7,517 nucleotides of DNA from an uncultured Planctomycetaceae bacterium (GCA_903823545.1 CAIJTL010000604.1:1-7517), one strand, 5' to 3'. Counted from the stretch's first letter, positions 1 through 6,350 are shown. Notes: a model not told the origin generated them from the letters alone. Numbers and translations: made by a program.

Positions 1-357
1 CGCTCAGCCGGCGTGATTGAGTACGGTAGGTCGTTCATAGAGCTGATAGGCAGTCGGATGACACCAACTCTCGGCGATGCGCTCGCGGCTTACTTAGGGC
101 TCGGTGCGTGCAACCTCCCGTGGCCAGGGACGGACTATGATCGTCTGGTGGACCTAGTTGGTGACAATGCAGGTGCATTGCAAAAAAGGCTGGAAGCTGT
201 GCTCTCGTCAATTGACGACACGGACGCTTTCATAGCAGCCAAGTCGTTGTCGGACATCGCGACCTTGGCAGCCGCTCGTGCTAAGCATCTGCATCCTGAA
301 TTCAATGATGTACTTTGTGCCGAAATAGGCCGGTACTTTTCCTACTCCTGGAAGTAA
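1..357 (+). CDS. Hypothetical protein, probably 5'-truncated by the window edge
   Basis: I do not recognise this protein. The reading frame is open from the first base of the window to a TAA stop at 355-357, so the true start may lie outside. Possible internal starts are GTG at 13 (no Shine-Dalgarno match upstream) and ATG at 58 (a weak purine stretch upstream). The visible part, about 118 residues, is soluble-looking. It has no signal peptide, membrane segment or cysteine cluster. It appears mostly helical, with an Ala/Leu/Asp-rich middle around DDTDAFIAAKSLSDIATLAAARAK and an aromatic end (RYFSYSWK). It converges on pdxJ with a 65-bp gap. Coding is supported by length, by a plausible amino-acid composition and by the lack of any better ORF on either strand. 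The function is unknown. Confidence 0.45.
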   Translation, partial: RSAGVIEYGRSFIELIGSRMTPTLGDALAAYLGLGACNLPWPGTDYDRLVDLVGDNAGALQKRLEAVLSSIDDTDAFIAAKSLSDIATLAAARAKHLHPEFNDVLCAEIGRYFSYSWK

Positions 358-422
358 CGCTGCCTAACATTCCCATTCCCCGCCCGTTTGACGTCTCAAC
401 TTCAACACCGTCCTCGCTTCGC
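358..422. other. Short convergent spacer, nothing recognised
   Basis: This 65-bp gap separates the stop of the left-edge hypothetical gene from the stop of pdxJ. It is C-rich on the + strand. I see no GC-rich stem followed by a T-run on either strand, so no intrinsic terminator can be called. Confidence 0.5.
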
Positions 423-1148
423 TCACCGACAGATCGCCACATACCGGCGCACCGCTTCCGTCATGCCGAGTTCCAGCGAATCAGCAATCAACGCATGGCC
501 GATAGAAACTTCTTCCACGTTTGGAACCGTATTCAGAAACGGGCCAAGGTTATCCAGATTCAGATCATGGCCTGCGTTGACGCCAAGTCCCAATTTGTGG
601 GCGGCTTCCGCTGACGCGGCATACTGTGAAAGTGACGCGGCCTGGTTCGGAGTTGCGAACGAAGTCGCGTAAGGCTCGGTATAAAGCTCGATGCGATGGG
701 CACCTGTCGCGGGAACCAACGGCATCAATTCAGGAGCGGGGTCCATAAAGACTGAAACGCGAATTCCTGCGGCCGCTAGCGGCGAGATGACACGCTTCAG
801 CAGTTCGGCATGAGCGACGACGTCCCAGCCATGATCCGATGTTTTTTGATCGGGCGCGTCGGGCACGAGCGTGCATTGTTCTGGCCGCACTTCATGAACG
901 AGTCGCAGAAACTCGTCCGTTGGATAGCCTTCGATGTTGAACTCCACGTTCAAATCGCGAGTCAGTTTTCGGAGGGCATAAACGTCGCACGGTCGAGTGT
1001 GTCGCTCATCAGGCCGCGGATGCACCGTGATCCCAGCTGCTCCCGCCACGATACAAAGTCGAGCAGAATGCACAACATCCGGAATCCCATTGTCTCGCGT
1101 GTTACGCAGTAAAGCGACTTTATTCAAATTCGCACTAAAAGCAGTCAT
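423..1148 (-). CDS. pdxJ: Pyridoxine 5'-phosphate synthase PdxJ
   Basis: PdxJ condenses 1-deoxy-D-xylulose 5-phosphate with 3-amino-2-oxopropyl phosphate to give pyridoxine 5'-phosphate. This is the last ring-forming step of the DXP-dependent vitamin B6 pathway in the cytoplasm. The 241-residue protein has the usual family length and TIM-barrel layout. Visible motifs are NLNKVALLRNTR (residues 7-18), the phosphate/active-site loop ITVHPRPDERH (40-50, with H43, R45, R49 and H50), the catalytic-type Glu at E69 in NVEF, CTLVPD (92-97), VNAGHDLN (190-197, with the conserved H194) and IGHALI (216-221). The NLNK version and the HPRPDERH loop match the PdxJ subgroup I associate with Bacteroidetes and Planctomycetes rather than the enterobacterial one. 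The start is ATG at 1148, preceded by a good Shine-Dalgarno (GAGGAA, minus strand, 1154-1159) with 5 nt spacing. No pdxA or other B6 gene adjoins it. The identification is secure. Confidence 0.96.
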   Translation of the reverse strand: MTAFSANLNKVALLRNTRDNGIPDVVHSARLCIVAGAAGITVHPRPDERHTRPCDVYALRKLTRDLNVEFNIEGYPTDEFLRLVHEVRPEQCTLVPDAPDQKTSDHGWDVVAHAELLKRVISPLAAAGIRVSVFMDPAPELMPLVPATGAHRIELYTEPYATSFATPNQAASLSQYAASAEAAHKLGLGVNAGHDLNLDNLGPFLNTVPNVEEVSIGHALIADSLELGMTEAVRRYVAICR

Positions 1149-1153
1149 GGTTA

Positions 1154-1159
1154 TTCCTC
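1154..1159 (-). promoter_or_regulatory. Ribosome binding site of pdxJ
   Basis: GAGGAA reads on the minus strand five bases before the ATG at 1148. It supports this start codon, which also matches where PdxJ proteins normally begin. Confidence 0.7.
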
Positions 1160-1220
1160 AATACGAATGCGGCTGCCGAAGTCTAATCGGCAATCTCATT
1201 AGCCTGTGAAGTTGCGTGGA

Positions 1221-1250
1221 AATGTCCAAGATCGAATTCCCAATGTCCAA
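1221..1250. repeat. 9-bp direct repeat at 21-bp pitch
   Basis: AATGTCCAA occurs at 1221-1229 and again, exactly, at 1242-1250. The start-to-start distance is 21 bp, about two helical turns, so the copies lie on the same face of the DNA. The repeat sits 73-102 bp upstream of the pdxJ start. The spacing resembles a tandem operator, but a chance repeat in a short spacer cannot be excluded. No transcription factor can be named. Confidence 0.4.
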
Positions 1251-1351
1251 CGTCAGTGAATCACAAAGTCTGCCCACCGTGTTGACTGTGCAACCGACAA
1301 CAGGCACCGATATGCTCTTCTGGTGTGGCAAGTAACCCATTTTGTGAACAG

Positions 1352-1363
1352 CCCGGACACGGG
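1352..1363. repeat. Small inverted repeat just before yifB
   Basis: CCCG-GACA-CGGG forms a perfect 4-bp GC stem with a 4-base loop, ending 8 bp before the yifB ATG. It occupies the place where a Shine-Dalgarno would be expected, and no good Shine-Dalgarno is present. Such a short stem is a weak signal and may be chance. Confidence 0.3.
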
Positions 1364-1371
1364 AACCTCGG

Positions 1372-2907
1372 ATGCTGGCAAAACTGTTTTCGTATTCTTT
1401 GGTCGGCATTGAGGCGAAGCCTGTCGAAGTAGAAGTCGATATCTCGCCGTGCGCGTTACCCAAAGTGACGCTCGTCGGAATGGCCGAGACTGCGGTGAAG
1501 GAAAGCACTCATCGTGTCGAACGGGCGCTGGTCAACTGCGGGTACTCACGACCGATCGACCGAGTGGTTATCAACCTCTCACCAGCCGAATTGCCGAAAG
1601 AAGGGGCGTGTTTTGATTTGCCCATCGCGGTCGGAATCATTGCCGCGTGCGGACAACTGCCGCACGAACGTCTGATGAAGTTCGGAGCGGTAGGTGAACT
1701 CGCCCTGGACGGTACGACTCGACCAGTGCGCGGCGTGTTGTCGATGGCCTTAGCAGCGCGCGAGCAAGGAAAGATCGGCTTGCTGGTGCCGTTGGACAAT
1801 GTGCCGGAAGCGTCGGTCGTCGATGGCATTCAGGTCATTCCGATCGGCTCACTTACGGAGGCGGTCGGCTTCTTTTCGGGGCAGTTAGACATCGAACCGG
1901 CCGACTTCAGTTGGCAACAAGCGGTCGAAGCGTTCGGGAATTACGACGTTGATTACTCCGACGTGAAGGGCCAAGAATCGGCGAAGCGAGCGGTCACCGT
2001 AGCGGCAGCGGGACGACATCACTTGCTGATGATCGGCTCGCCTGGAACCGGAAAGACGTTACTAGCGCGCAGACTCGTCACGATTCTGCCGCAGCTTAAT
2101 CCGGAAGAGAGCTTGGAAACGACTCGCATCTATTCGGTGGTCGGACGATTGGAACGCGGTCAGTCCCTTGTTCTACAGCGACCGTTTCGTTCGCCACATC
2201 ACACAATCAGCGAAGCAGGATTGGTCGGAGGCGGCAGTACGCCGACACCTGGCGAGATCAGCCTCGCTCATAACGGTGTGTTGTTTCTGGACGAGTTGCC
2301 GGAGTTCAATCGCCGCACGTTGGAAGTGTTGCGACAGCCGCTCGAAGAGAACAACGTGACGATTAGTCGCGCGATGGGAAGCGTCACGTTTCCCGCGAAT
2401 CTGCAATTGATCGCCGCCATGAACCCTTGCCCTTGCGGCTATCGAGGTGACCCGAAACGGAATTGCCAATGTGGTCCCATGCAGATTGAACGGTACTTGG
2501 CCAAAATCAGCGGGCCGCTTCTCGACCGCATCGACATTCACATTGATGTTCCCGCCGTCCCCTTTCGAGAACTGTCTGAAGGCCGAGTTGGAACAACAAG
2601 CGCGACGATGAAAGAGCAAGTCATCGCTGCTCGCGAGATTCAACAACACCGCTTTCGTGAAACACCGGGCATGGTCAACGGCAAGATGTCGACTCGCCAA
2701 GTGCGACAATTCTGTAAGCTCGAACCAGATGCCGAAACATTGCTCAAACAGGCGATGGAGGAAATGGGCTTTTCCGCGCGAGCCCACGACAAGATTTTGC
2801 GAGTCGCTCGTACTCTCGCCGACCTCGTTAAGTCAGAAACCATCAAGCTCGAACACCTCAACGAGGCCATCAACTATCGGACGTTGGATCGGACTTATTG
2901 GGCTTAG
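1372..2907 (+). CDS. YifB/ComM family Mg-chelatase-like AAA+ ATPase
   Basis: This is a full-length (511 aa) YifB/ComM protein. In naturally transformable bacteria ComM is a hexameric helicase that drives branch migration of incoming DNA during recombination. In other hosts the role is less clear. Domains in order are an N-terminal Lon-protease-like ChlI domain (about 20-142), a Mg-chelatase AAA+ core (about 195-395) and a C-terminal domain (about 415-505). Visible motifs are Walker A GSPGTGKT (222-229), Walker B VLFLDE (303-308), a cysteine cluster C353/C355/C365/C367 typical of the family, GPLLDRIDIH (381-390) with the conserved Arg, and a sensor-2-like segment FSARAHDKILRVAR (467-480). The start is the ATG at 1372, because MLAKLFSYSLVGIEA is the canonical family N-terminus, although no strong Shine-Dalgarno precedes it. 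No dprA or other competence gene is nearby. The older label 'Mg chelatase subunit' does not imply chlorophyll synthesis. Confidence 0.95.
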   Translation: MLAKLFSYSLVGIEAKPVEVEVDISPCALPKVTLVGMAETAVKESTHRVERALVNCGYSRPIDRVVINLSPAELPKEGACFDLPIAVGIIAACGQLPHERLMKFGAVGELALDGTTRPVRGVLSMALAAREQGKIGLLVPLDNVPEASVVDGIQVIPIGSLTEAVGFFSGQLDIEPADFSWQQAVEAFGNYDVDYSDVKGQESAKRAVTVAAAGRHHLLMIGSPGTGKTLLARRLVTILPQLNPEESLETTRIYSVVGRLERGQSLVLQRPFRSPHHTISEAGLVGGGSTPTPGEISLAHNGVLFLDELPEFNRRTLEVLRQPLEENNVTISRAMGSVTFPANLQLIAAMNPCPCGYRGDPKRNCQCGPMQIERYLAKISGPLLDRIDIHIDVPAVPFRELSEGRVGTTSATMKEQVIAAREIQQHRFRETPGMVNGKMSTRQVRQFCKLEPDAETLLKQAMEEMGFSARAHDKILRVARTLADLVKSETIKLEHLNEAINYRTLDRTYWA

Positions 2908-2911
2908 CAAC

Positions 2912-4372
2912 TCACGCCAAGATTTCTTCGATTGGCTGACCGTATTGTGCAATCGGGACAGGGCGGCCGAGTTTGTCTTGGATGAGTGTGTGCGGGTCGA
3001 TGCCCATTGCCGAATAGATCGTCGCGCAGATGTCGGCCGTGCTGACAGGGCGGTCTTTGACCCACGCGGCGTGCTCGTTCGACTGGCCGTAGACCGTGCC
3101 GCCTCGAATGCCACCTCCGGCGAAGAGCACTGAGTAGCAATGAATCCAGTGGTCTCGACCGGCGTCTTTGTTGATGTTCGGAGTGCGACCGAAATCGCTC
3201 ATGATGACCACCAGCGTTTCGTCCAGTAGGCCGCGTCGATCGAGGTCTTCCATCAGCGAGCCGAACGCCATGTCGACTTGCGGCAGATACTTTCGCAGGA
3301 TCTGGAAGTTCCACATGTGCGTGTCCCAACCGAACTCCTGCAAGTTCGGGATGCGACCGTTGTACCAGTCCCACAACACCGTGACGAACTTCACTCCCGA
3401 TTCGACCAAGTTCGCTGCGATGAACGTGCTGTTGCCGAAGAGAGTGTCGCCGTAGCGCTCTTTGACCGTCGCGTCAATGCGCGCCGGATCGAACGCCGCT
3501 TTCAACGTGTTCGAGGTGAGCACATCGAATGCCTTCTGCTGATACCGATCAAAACCGGCAATCGCCGTTTGCAATTGCGGACCACGAAGCTGCTGATCAA
3601 GTTGTGCCAACAATCCTTTGCGTTGAGCGAGTCGATCAATCGTCAATCCCGCCGCGAGCACACTATCAGGCAGCCGAGGAATTCCGCGCATCACGACTGG
3701 GGCTTCACGGATATCTGTCCGCACGCCAGGATCGACGGTCGGAGTACACATGGCTTCGAGCGGGTCAAAACGCTTTCCTAGAAACCCCGCATATGGTCCG
3801 GCTTTGATCGGCCCACCACCCCATCCGAGCGGAGCTGGCAAATGGACGTAAGCGGGAAGATCGCGATTGGGGGCCGAGCGAGGCGTTTGAGTCTGTTTTA
3901 GATATTCAACGACCGAGCCCATGCTCGGCGGATACGAATCCTTCAGGATCGTGAGATCGTCAAGCGGCTGTTCCCAGCCGGTGAAGCTGGGCATCGTGTT
4001 GTGGCAGTTCGATTTGTTCGACACCGAACGGACGATTGCCGACTTGTGCATCCACTTCGCCGATCGCGGCAAGTGCTCGCAGATTTCGATCCCGGAAGCA
4101 CTGGTGGCAATCGGCTTGAACTCACCACGCACTTCGACAGGAGCCTGCGGTTTCATGTCGTACATGTCCTGGGTCGGAGCGCCTCCATGCAGATAGAGGA
4201 CGACCACGCTCTTGGCTTTGCCCGTGCGTGATGACTGCGGATTCTCCGCTTCGGCCCGCAGCACGTTCGGCAGCGACAACCCGCCGAGCATTCCCAACGT
4301 CCCGACTTGCAGCGTCTCTCGCCGTGTCAGCCCATCACAAAACCGTCGCGGTCCACCGAGCATCGTGAGCAT
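2912..4372 (-). CDS. DUF1501 family secreted protein with twin-arginine-type leader
   Basis: This 486-residue protein belongs to the DUF1501 family, which is related in fold to sulfatases and alkaline phosphatases and abundant in Planctomycetes. Its substrate is unknown. The N-terminus carries a Tat-like signal: TRRETL (16-21), a hydrophobic stretch (about 22-35) and a possible AEA cleavage region (40-42). Export across the cytoplasmic membrane is therefore likely. Family motifs visible are VVVLYLHGGAPTQDMYDMKP (56-75), CHN (123-125), WDTH (349-352), MSDFGRTP (391-398) and GRDHW (405-409). The last two carry the Asp/His residues expected to bind metal. The start is placed at ATG 4372, since GGAG (4381-4384, minus strand) lies 8 nt upstream. 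An in-frame TTG two codons earlier is less likely. The usual DUF1549/DUF1553 cytochrome-type partner gene is not adjacent. It converges on yifB with 4 bp between stops. Confidence 0.92.
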   Translation of the reverse strand: MLTMLGGPRRFCDGLTRRETLQVGTLGMLGGLSLPNVLRAEAENPQSSRTGKAKSVVVLYLHGGAPTQDMYDMKPQAPVEVRGEFKPIATSASGIEICEHLPRSAKWMHKSAIVRSVSNKSNCHNTMPSFTGWEQPLDDLTILKDSYPPSMGSVVEYLKQTQTPRSAPNRDLPAYVHLPAPLGWGGGPIKAGPYAGFLGKRFDPLEAMCTPTVDPGVRTDIREAPVVMRGIPRLPDSVLAAGLTIDRLAQRKGLLAQLDQQLRGPQLQTAIAGFDRYQQKAFDVLTSNTLKAAFDPARIDATVKERYGDTLFGNSTFIAANLVESGVKFVTVLWDWYNGRIPNLQEFGWDTHMWNFQILRKYLPQVDMAFGSLMEDLDRRGLLDETLVVIMSDFGRTPNINKDAGRDHWIHCYSVLFAGGGIRGGTVYGQSNEHAAWVKDRPVSTADICATIYSAMGIDPHTLIQDKLGRPVPIAQYGQPIEEILA

Positions 4373-4573
4373 CTTCAATTCTCCGCATCGAAGCCAAAAG
4401 AGGGACGTGAAGGTATCCCGGTCGAAACACTGTCACAAGCAGACTTCCGACAAACAATTCCTGTGTCGCAACGATCGCCGCCGCCCTTCCTTCGTTGCAC
4501 CTCAATCTGTCAAATCTCATTTGTGGCTCAGGCCAGTTGTCACTCCAAATTTTATTGCGTCAGATTGAATTCG
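4373..4573. promoter_or_regulatory. Divergent spacer between the DUF1501 gene and the hydrolase
   Basis: This 201-bp spacer should hold promoters for the leftward DUF1501 gene and the rightward hydrolase-dehydrogenase pair. I found no convincing promoter. A TTGTCA at 4537-4542 has only a poor -10 match (TCAGAT, 4560-4565) at 17 bp. An imperfect hairpin, CGACA/TGTCG at 4448-4468 with an 11-base loop, is too weak to call. The hydrolase frame stays open across this spacer, but the translation upstream of 4574 shows no family resemblance and is treated as noncoding. Confidence 0.5.
4381..4384 (-). promoter_or_regulatory. Ribosome binding site deciding the DUF1501 start
   Basis: GGAG on the minus strand lies 8 nt before ATG 4372. 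That spacing favours this ATG. The upstream in-frame TTG at 4378 would have only 2 nt. Confidence 0.55.
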
Positions 4574-5461
4574 ATGCCTATTTCCCGCGATGGTTTTGCT
4601 GACGAATACCCCTTTGAATCACATTGGCTCGATCTTGATGGCGTCCGAATGCATTACGTTGACGAAGGCCCGCGTGATGCAGAGACGATCCTGTGCGTGC
4701 ATGGCAATCCAACATGGAGCTTTATTTGGCGTCGCCTCATTGCCGATCAATCGCGAGAAAGACGGGTCATCGCGATCGACCACATCGGCTGTGGACTGTC
4801 GGACAAACCGCAGGATTATCCGTATCGCTTGGAACAACACATCGCCAATTTGAGACGACTGGTCGAGACGCTCGATTTGCGTAATGTCACGCTCGTCGGG
4901 CACGACTGGGGCGGTTGTATCGGCATGGGAGCAGCAGGCGAGATACCCGATCGGTTCAGTCGCTTCGTGTTACTCAACACCGGAGCGTTTCGTTCAAAAC
5001 AGATACCGCTACGAATCGCCGTCTGTCGAATTCCTGTCTTCGGAGCGATCGCGTTACGTGCCTTCAACGGCTTCAGCCGAGCCGCACTGACAATGGCTGT
5101 CGCACGACAACCACTTTCACAGAAGGGACGACGCGGGTTATTGGCTCCGTATGATTCCTGGGCCAATCGAGTCGCGGTGCTGCGTTTCGTCCAAGACATT
5201 CCACTGAAACCCTCGCATCCAAGTTACGCGAAGCTCACTCAAGTCGAAAACGGCTTGTCGCAGTTCAGCAACCGGCCAATGCTGTTGCTGTGGGGTGCAA
5301 AGGACTGGTGCTTCACGCTCGATTTTTTGAAGGAGTTTCAGCAACGCTTCCCGCAAGCGGAATCGCACGTGATTCCCGATGCTGGTCATTACGTTTTTGA
5401 AGACGCATCTGACGAAGTCGTCACGACCGTGCGACAGTTTTTGGATAAGAACCCGATCTAA
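4574..5461 (+). CDS. Alpha/beta hydrolase, haloalkane dehalogenase / OleB-like
   Basis: This 295-residue protein is a cytoplasmic alpha/beta hydrolase of the haloalkane dehalogenase superfamily. Visible features are HGNPTWSF (43-50, the oxyanion/halide-Asn loop), DHIGCGLSDKP (69-79), the nucleophile elbow VGHDWGG (108-114) with Asp111 and Trp112, LLLWGAKD (237-244) with a candidate acid D244, and AGHYVFED (270-277) with catalytic His272. An Asp nucleophile excludes ordinary serine esterases. The segments DHIGCGLSDKP, APYDSWANR and LRFVQDIPL are, from memory, closer to OleB, the beta-lactone decarboxylase that releases a cis-olefin and CO2 in long-chain olefin synthesis, than to true dehalogenases. 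The start is ATG 4574, where the PFESHWLDLDG N-terminus begins. Upstream in-frame codons overlap the DUF1501 gene and look noncoding. No strong Shine-Dalgarno is seen. The dehydrogenase follows 60 bp downstream. Superfamily certain; OleB function inferred. Confidence 0.9.
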   Translation: MPISRDGFADEYPFESHWLDLDGVRMHYVDEGPRDAETILCVHGNPTWSFIWRRLIADQSRERRVIAIDHIGCGLSDKPQDYPYRLEQHIANLRRLVETLDLRNVTLVGHDWGGCIGMGAAGEIPDRFSRFVLLNTGAFRSKQIPLRIAVCRIPVFGAIALRAFNGFSRAALTMAVARQPLSQKGRRGLLAPYDSWANRVAVLRFVQDIPLKPSHPSYAKLTQVENGLSQFSNRPMLLLWGAKDWCFTLDFLKEFQQRFPQAESHVIPDAGHYVFEDASDEVVTTVRQFLDKNPI

Positions 5462-5509
5462 CCGAACGACATCGGCGGGGAAGAAGTAATCCAATTCGCC
5501 GATTCACTT

Positions 5510-5513
5510 GAGG
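5510..5513 (+). promoter_or_regulatory. Ribosome binding site of the dehydrogenase
   Basis: GAGG lies 8 nt before ATG 5522, a standard spacing. It supports the start and independent translation of the second gene of the pair. Confidence 0.6.
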
Positions 5514-5521
5514 CACCTCAC

Positions 5522-6331
5522 ATGAACTTGCACCTTCAAGGACAGACGGTCGTGGTGACCGGTGGCGCGAGTGGCATTGGACTCGCAACTTGTCGAGCGT
5601 TCGCAGCCGAGAAGGCTCGGGTCGCGATTTGGGACGTTGCGAAAAACGTCGCTGACGCTGCTCAACAACTCACGCAGCAGTTCGGCACCCCAGCGATTGG
5701 TTGCACTGTCGATGTCACAGACACGACCTCAGTAGCAAACGCCGTTCAACGGACGATCGGCGAGTTCGGTGCGATCGAACACGTCGTGCATGGTGCTGCG
5801 ATTGGTTCTGGAAAATTTGGTTTTCCATTTACGAACTTATCGCCAAACGATTGGCCGCGTGTGTTGGAAGTCAACGTCATGGGCATGGTCAACGTGGCTC
5901 ACGCGATTGCTCCGGTGATGATTCCTCAACGGCGCGGCACGATGGTGTTTGTCGCCTCTGTCGCCGGGCAGATTGGTTCGCAAACCGATCCGCCGTATAG
6001 CGCGTCGAAGGCGGCAAATATCAACTTTGCGCAGTGCCTCGCGAAGGATCTCGCGCCGCAGGGGATTCGAGTCAACACCGTCTGTCCGGGCATGGTGCAG
6101 ACACCGCTGAATCGCTCGGTATGGCAAGCGTGGCATGATCAACAGCCTGCCGACAAACGACTCGCTTACGATGATTGGGCCGCAGCGAAGATTCGTTCGG
6201 TCGTGCCGCTGGGAAGTTGGCAACGTCCGGAGGACATTGCCGACATGATTACGTTCTTATCATCCGCGCGAGCCGCGCACGTCACCGGGCAGACAATCAA
6301 TATTGATGGTGGCTTCGTGATGCACTGGTGA
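5522..6331 (+). CDS. Classical short-chain dehydrogenase/reductase (SDR)
   Basis: This is a complete 269-residue classical SDR, an NAD(P)-dependent oxidoreductase. Visible features are the cofactor glycine motif TGGASGIG (13-20), Asp38 at the end of the second strand (suggesting NAD(H) preference), VDVTD (63-67), and the catalytic tetrad Asn118 (EVNVMG), Ser146 (VASVAG), Tyr159 and Lys163 (YSASK). Also present are NTVCPGMVQTPL (185-196) and the C-terminal GQTINIDGG (256-264). The usual NNAG motif reads HGAA (90-93), an atypical but tolerated change. The substrate cannot be told from sequence. A hydroxy/keto pair on an acyl or sugar-like compound is typical of the subfamily. It lies 60 bp after the hydrolase on the same strand with no terminator between, so co-transcription is likely. 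It is not OleD, which is an extended-type SDR with a different cofactor motif and length. Family assignment secure. Confidence 0.93.
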   Translation: MNLHLQGQTVVVTGGASGIGLATCRAFAAEKARVAIWDVAKNVADAAQQLTQQFGTPAIGCTVDVTDTTSVANAVQRTIGEFGAIEHVVHGAAIGSGKFGFPFTNLSPNDWPRVLEVNVMGMVNVAHAIAPVMIPQRRGTMVFVASVAGQIGSQTDPPYSASKAANINFAQCLAKDLAPQGIRVNTVCPGMVQTPLNRSVWQAWHDQQPADKRLAYDDWAAAKIRSVVPLGSWQRPEDIADMITFLSSARAAHVTGQTINIDGGFVMHW

Positions 6332-6350
6332 TGTCACTCGCGGTCCACGC

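Larger units (their letters stand above)
1149..1371. promoter_or_regulatory. Divergent intergenic region between pdxJ and yifB
   Basis: This 223-bp spacer must carry the start signals of both divergent genes, since neither has an upstream co-directional partner here. I could not find a convincing sigma70-type promoter. A TTGACT at 1282-1287 is followed by TATGCT at 1311-1316, but the 23-bp spacing is too long. Visible structure is limited to a 9-bp direct repeat (1221-1229 and 1242-1250) and a small inverted repeat at 1352-1363. No credible small ORF was seen. Confidence 0.5.

Noticed and set aside
1282..1316. TTGACT ... TATGCT as a yifB promoter
   Set aside because: The spacing of 23 bp is well outside the usual 16-18 bp.
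2173..2787. 204-codon open frame on the minus strand inside yifB
   Set aside because: It is antisense to a well-conserved ATPase, has no recognisable domain and no ribosome binding site. Long antisense frames are expected in GC-rich coding DNA.
1372..2907. Magnesium chelatase subunit of chlorophyll synthesis
   Set aside because: The N-terminal Lon-like ChlI domain, the cysteine cluster and the C-terminal domain identify YifB/ComM, and no bacteriochlorophyll genes are nearby.
2904..3374. 156-codon minus-strand frame overlapping the end of the DUF1501 gene
   Set aside because: It is a shifted frame of the DUF1501 gene with an Arg/His-rich translation, while the main frame keeps the family motifs to its stop. 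There is no sign of a frameshift.
3278..3781. 167-codon open frame on the plus strand inside the DUF1501 gene
   Set aside because: Its Arg-rich, low-complexity translation is typical of a shadow frame, and the opposite strand encodes clear DUF1501 motifs through the same bases.
4448..4468. Imperfect hairpin CGACA/TGTCG in the divergent spacer
   Set aside because: The stem is only five base pairs with an 11-base loop and no T-run, so it could easily be chance.
4537..4565. TTGTCA ... TCAGAT as a hydrolase promoter
   Set aside because: The spacing is right, but the -10 box matches the consensus at only three of six positions.
4307..4573. In-frame upstream extension of the hydrolase by 89 codons
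   Set aside because: It overlaps the 5' part of the DUF1501 gene on the other strand, its translation has no alpha/beta hydrolase character, and homologous proteins begin near the ATG at 4574.
5522..6331. SDR as OleD, completing an ole cluster
   Set aside because: OleD is an extended SDR. This protein is a 269-residue classical SDR with TGGASGIG and a C-terminal INIDGG segment.
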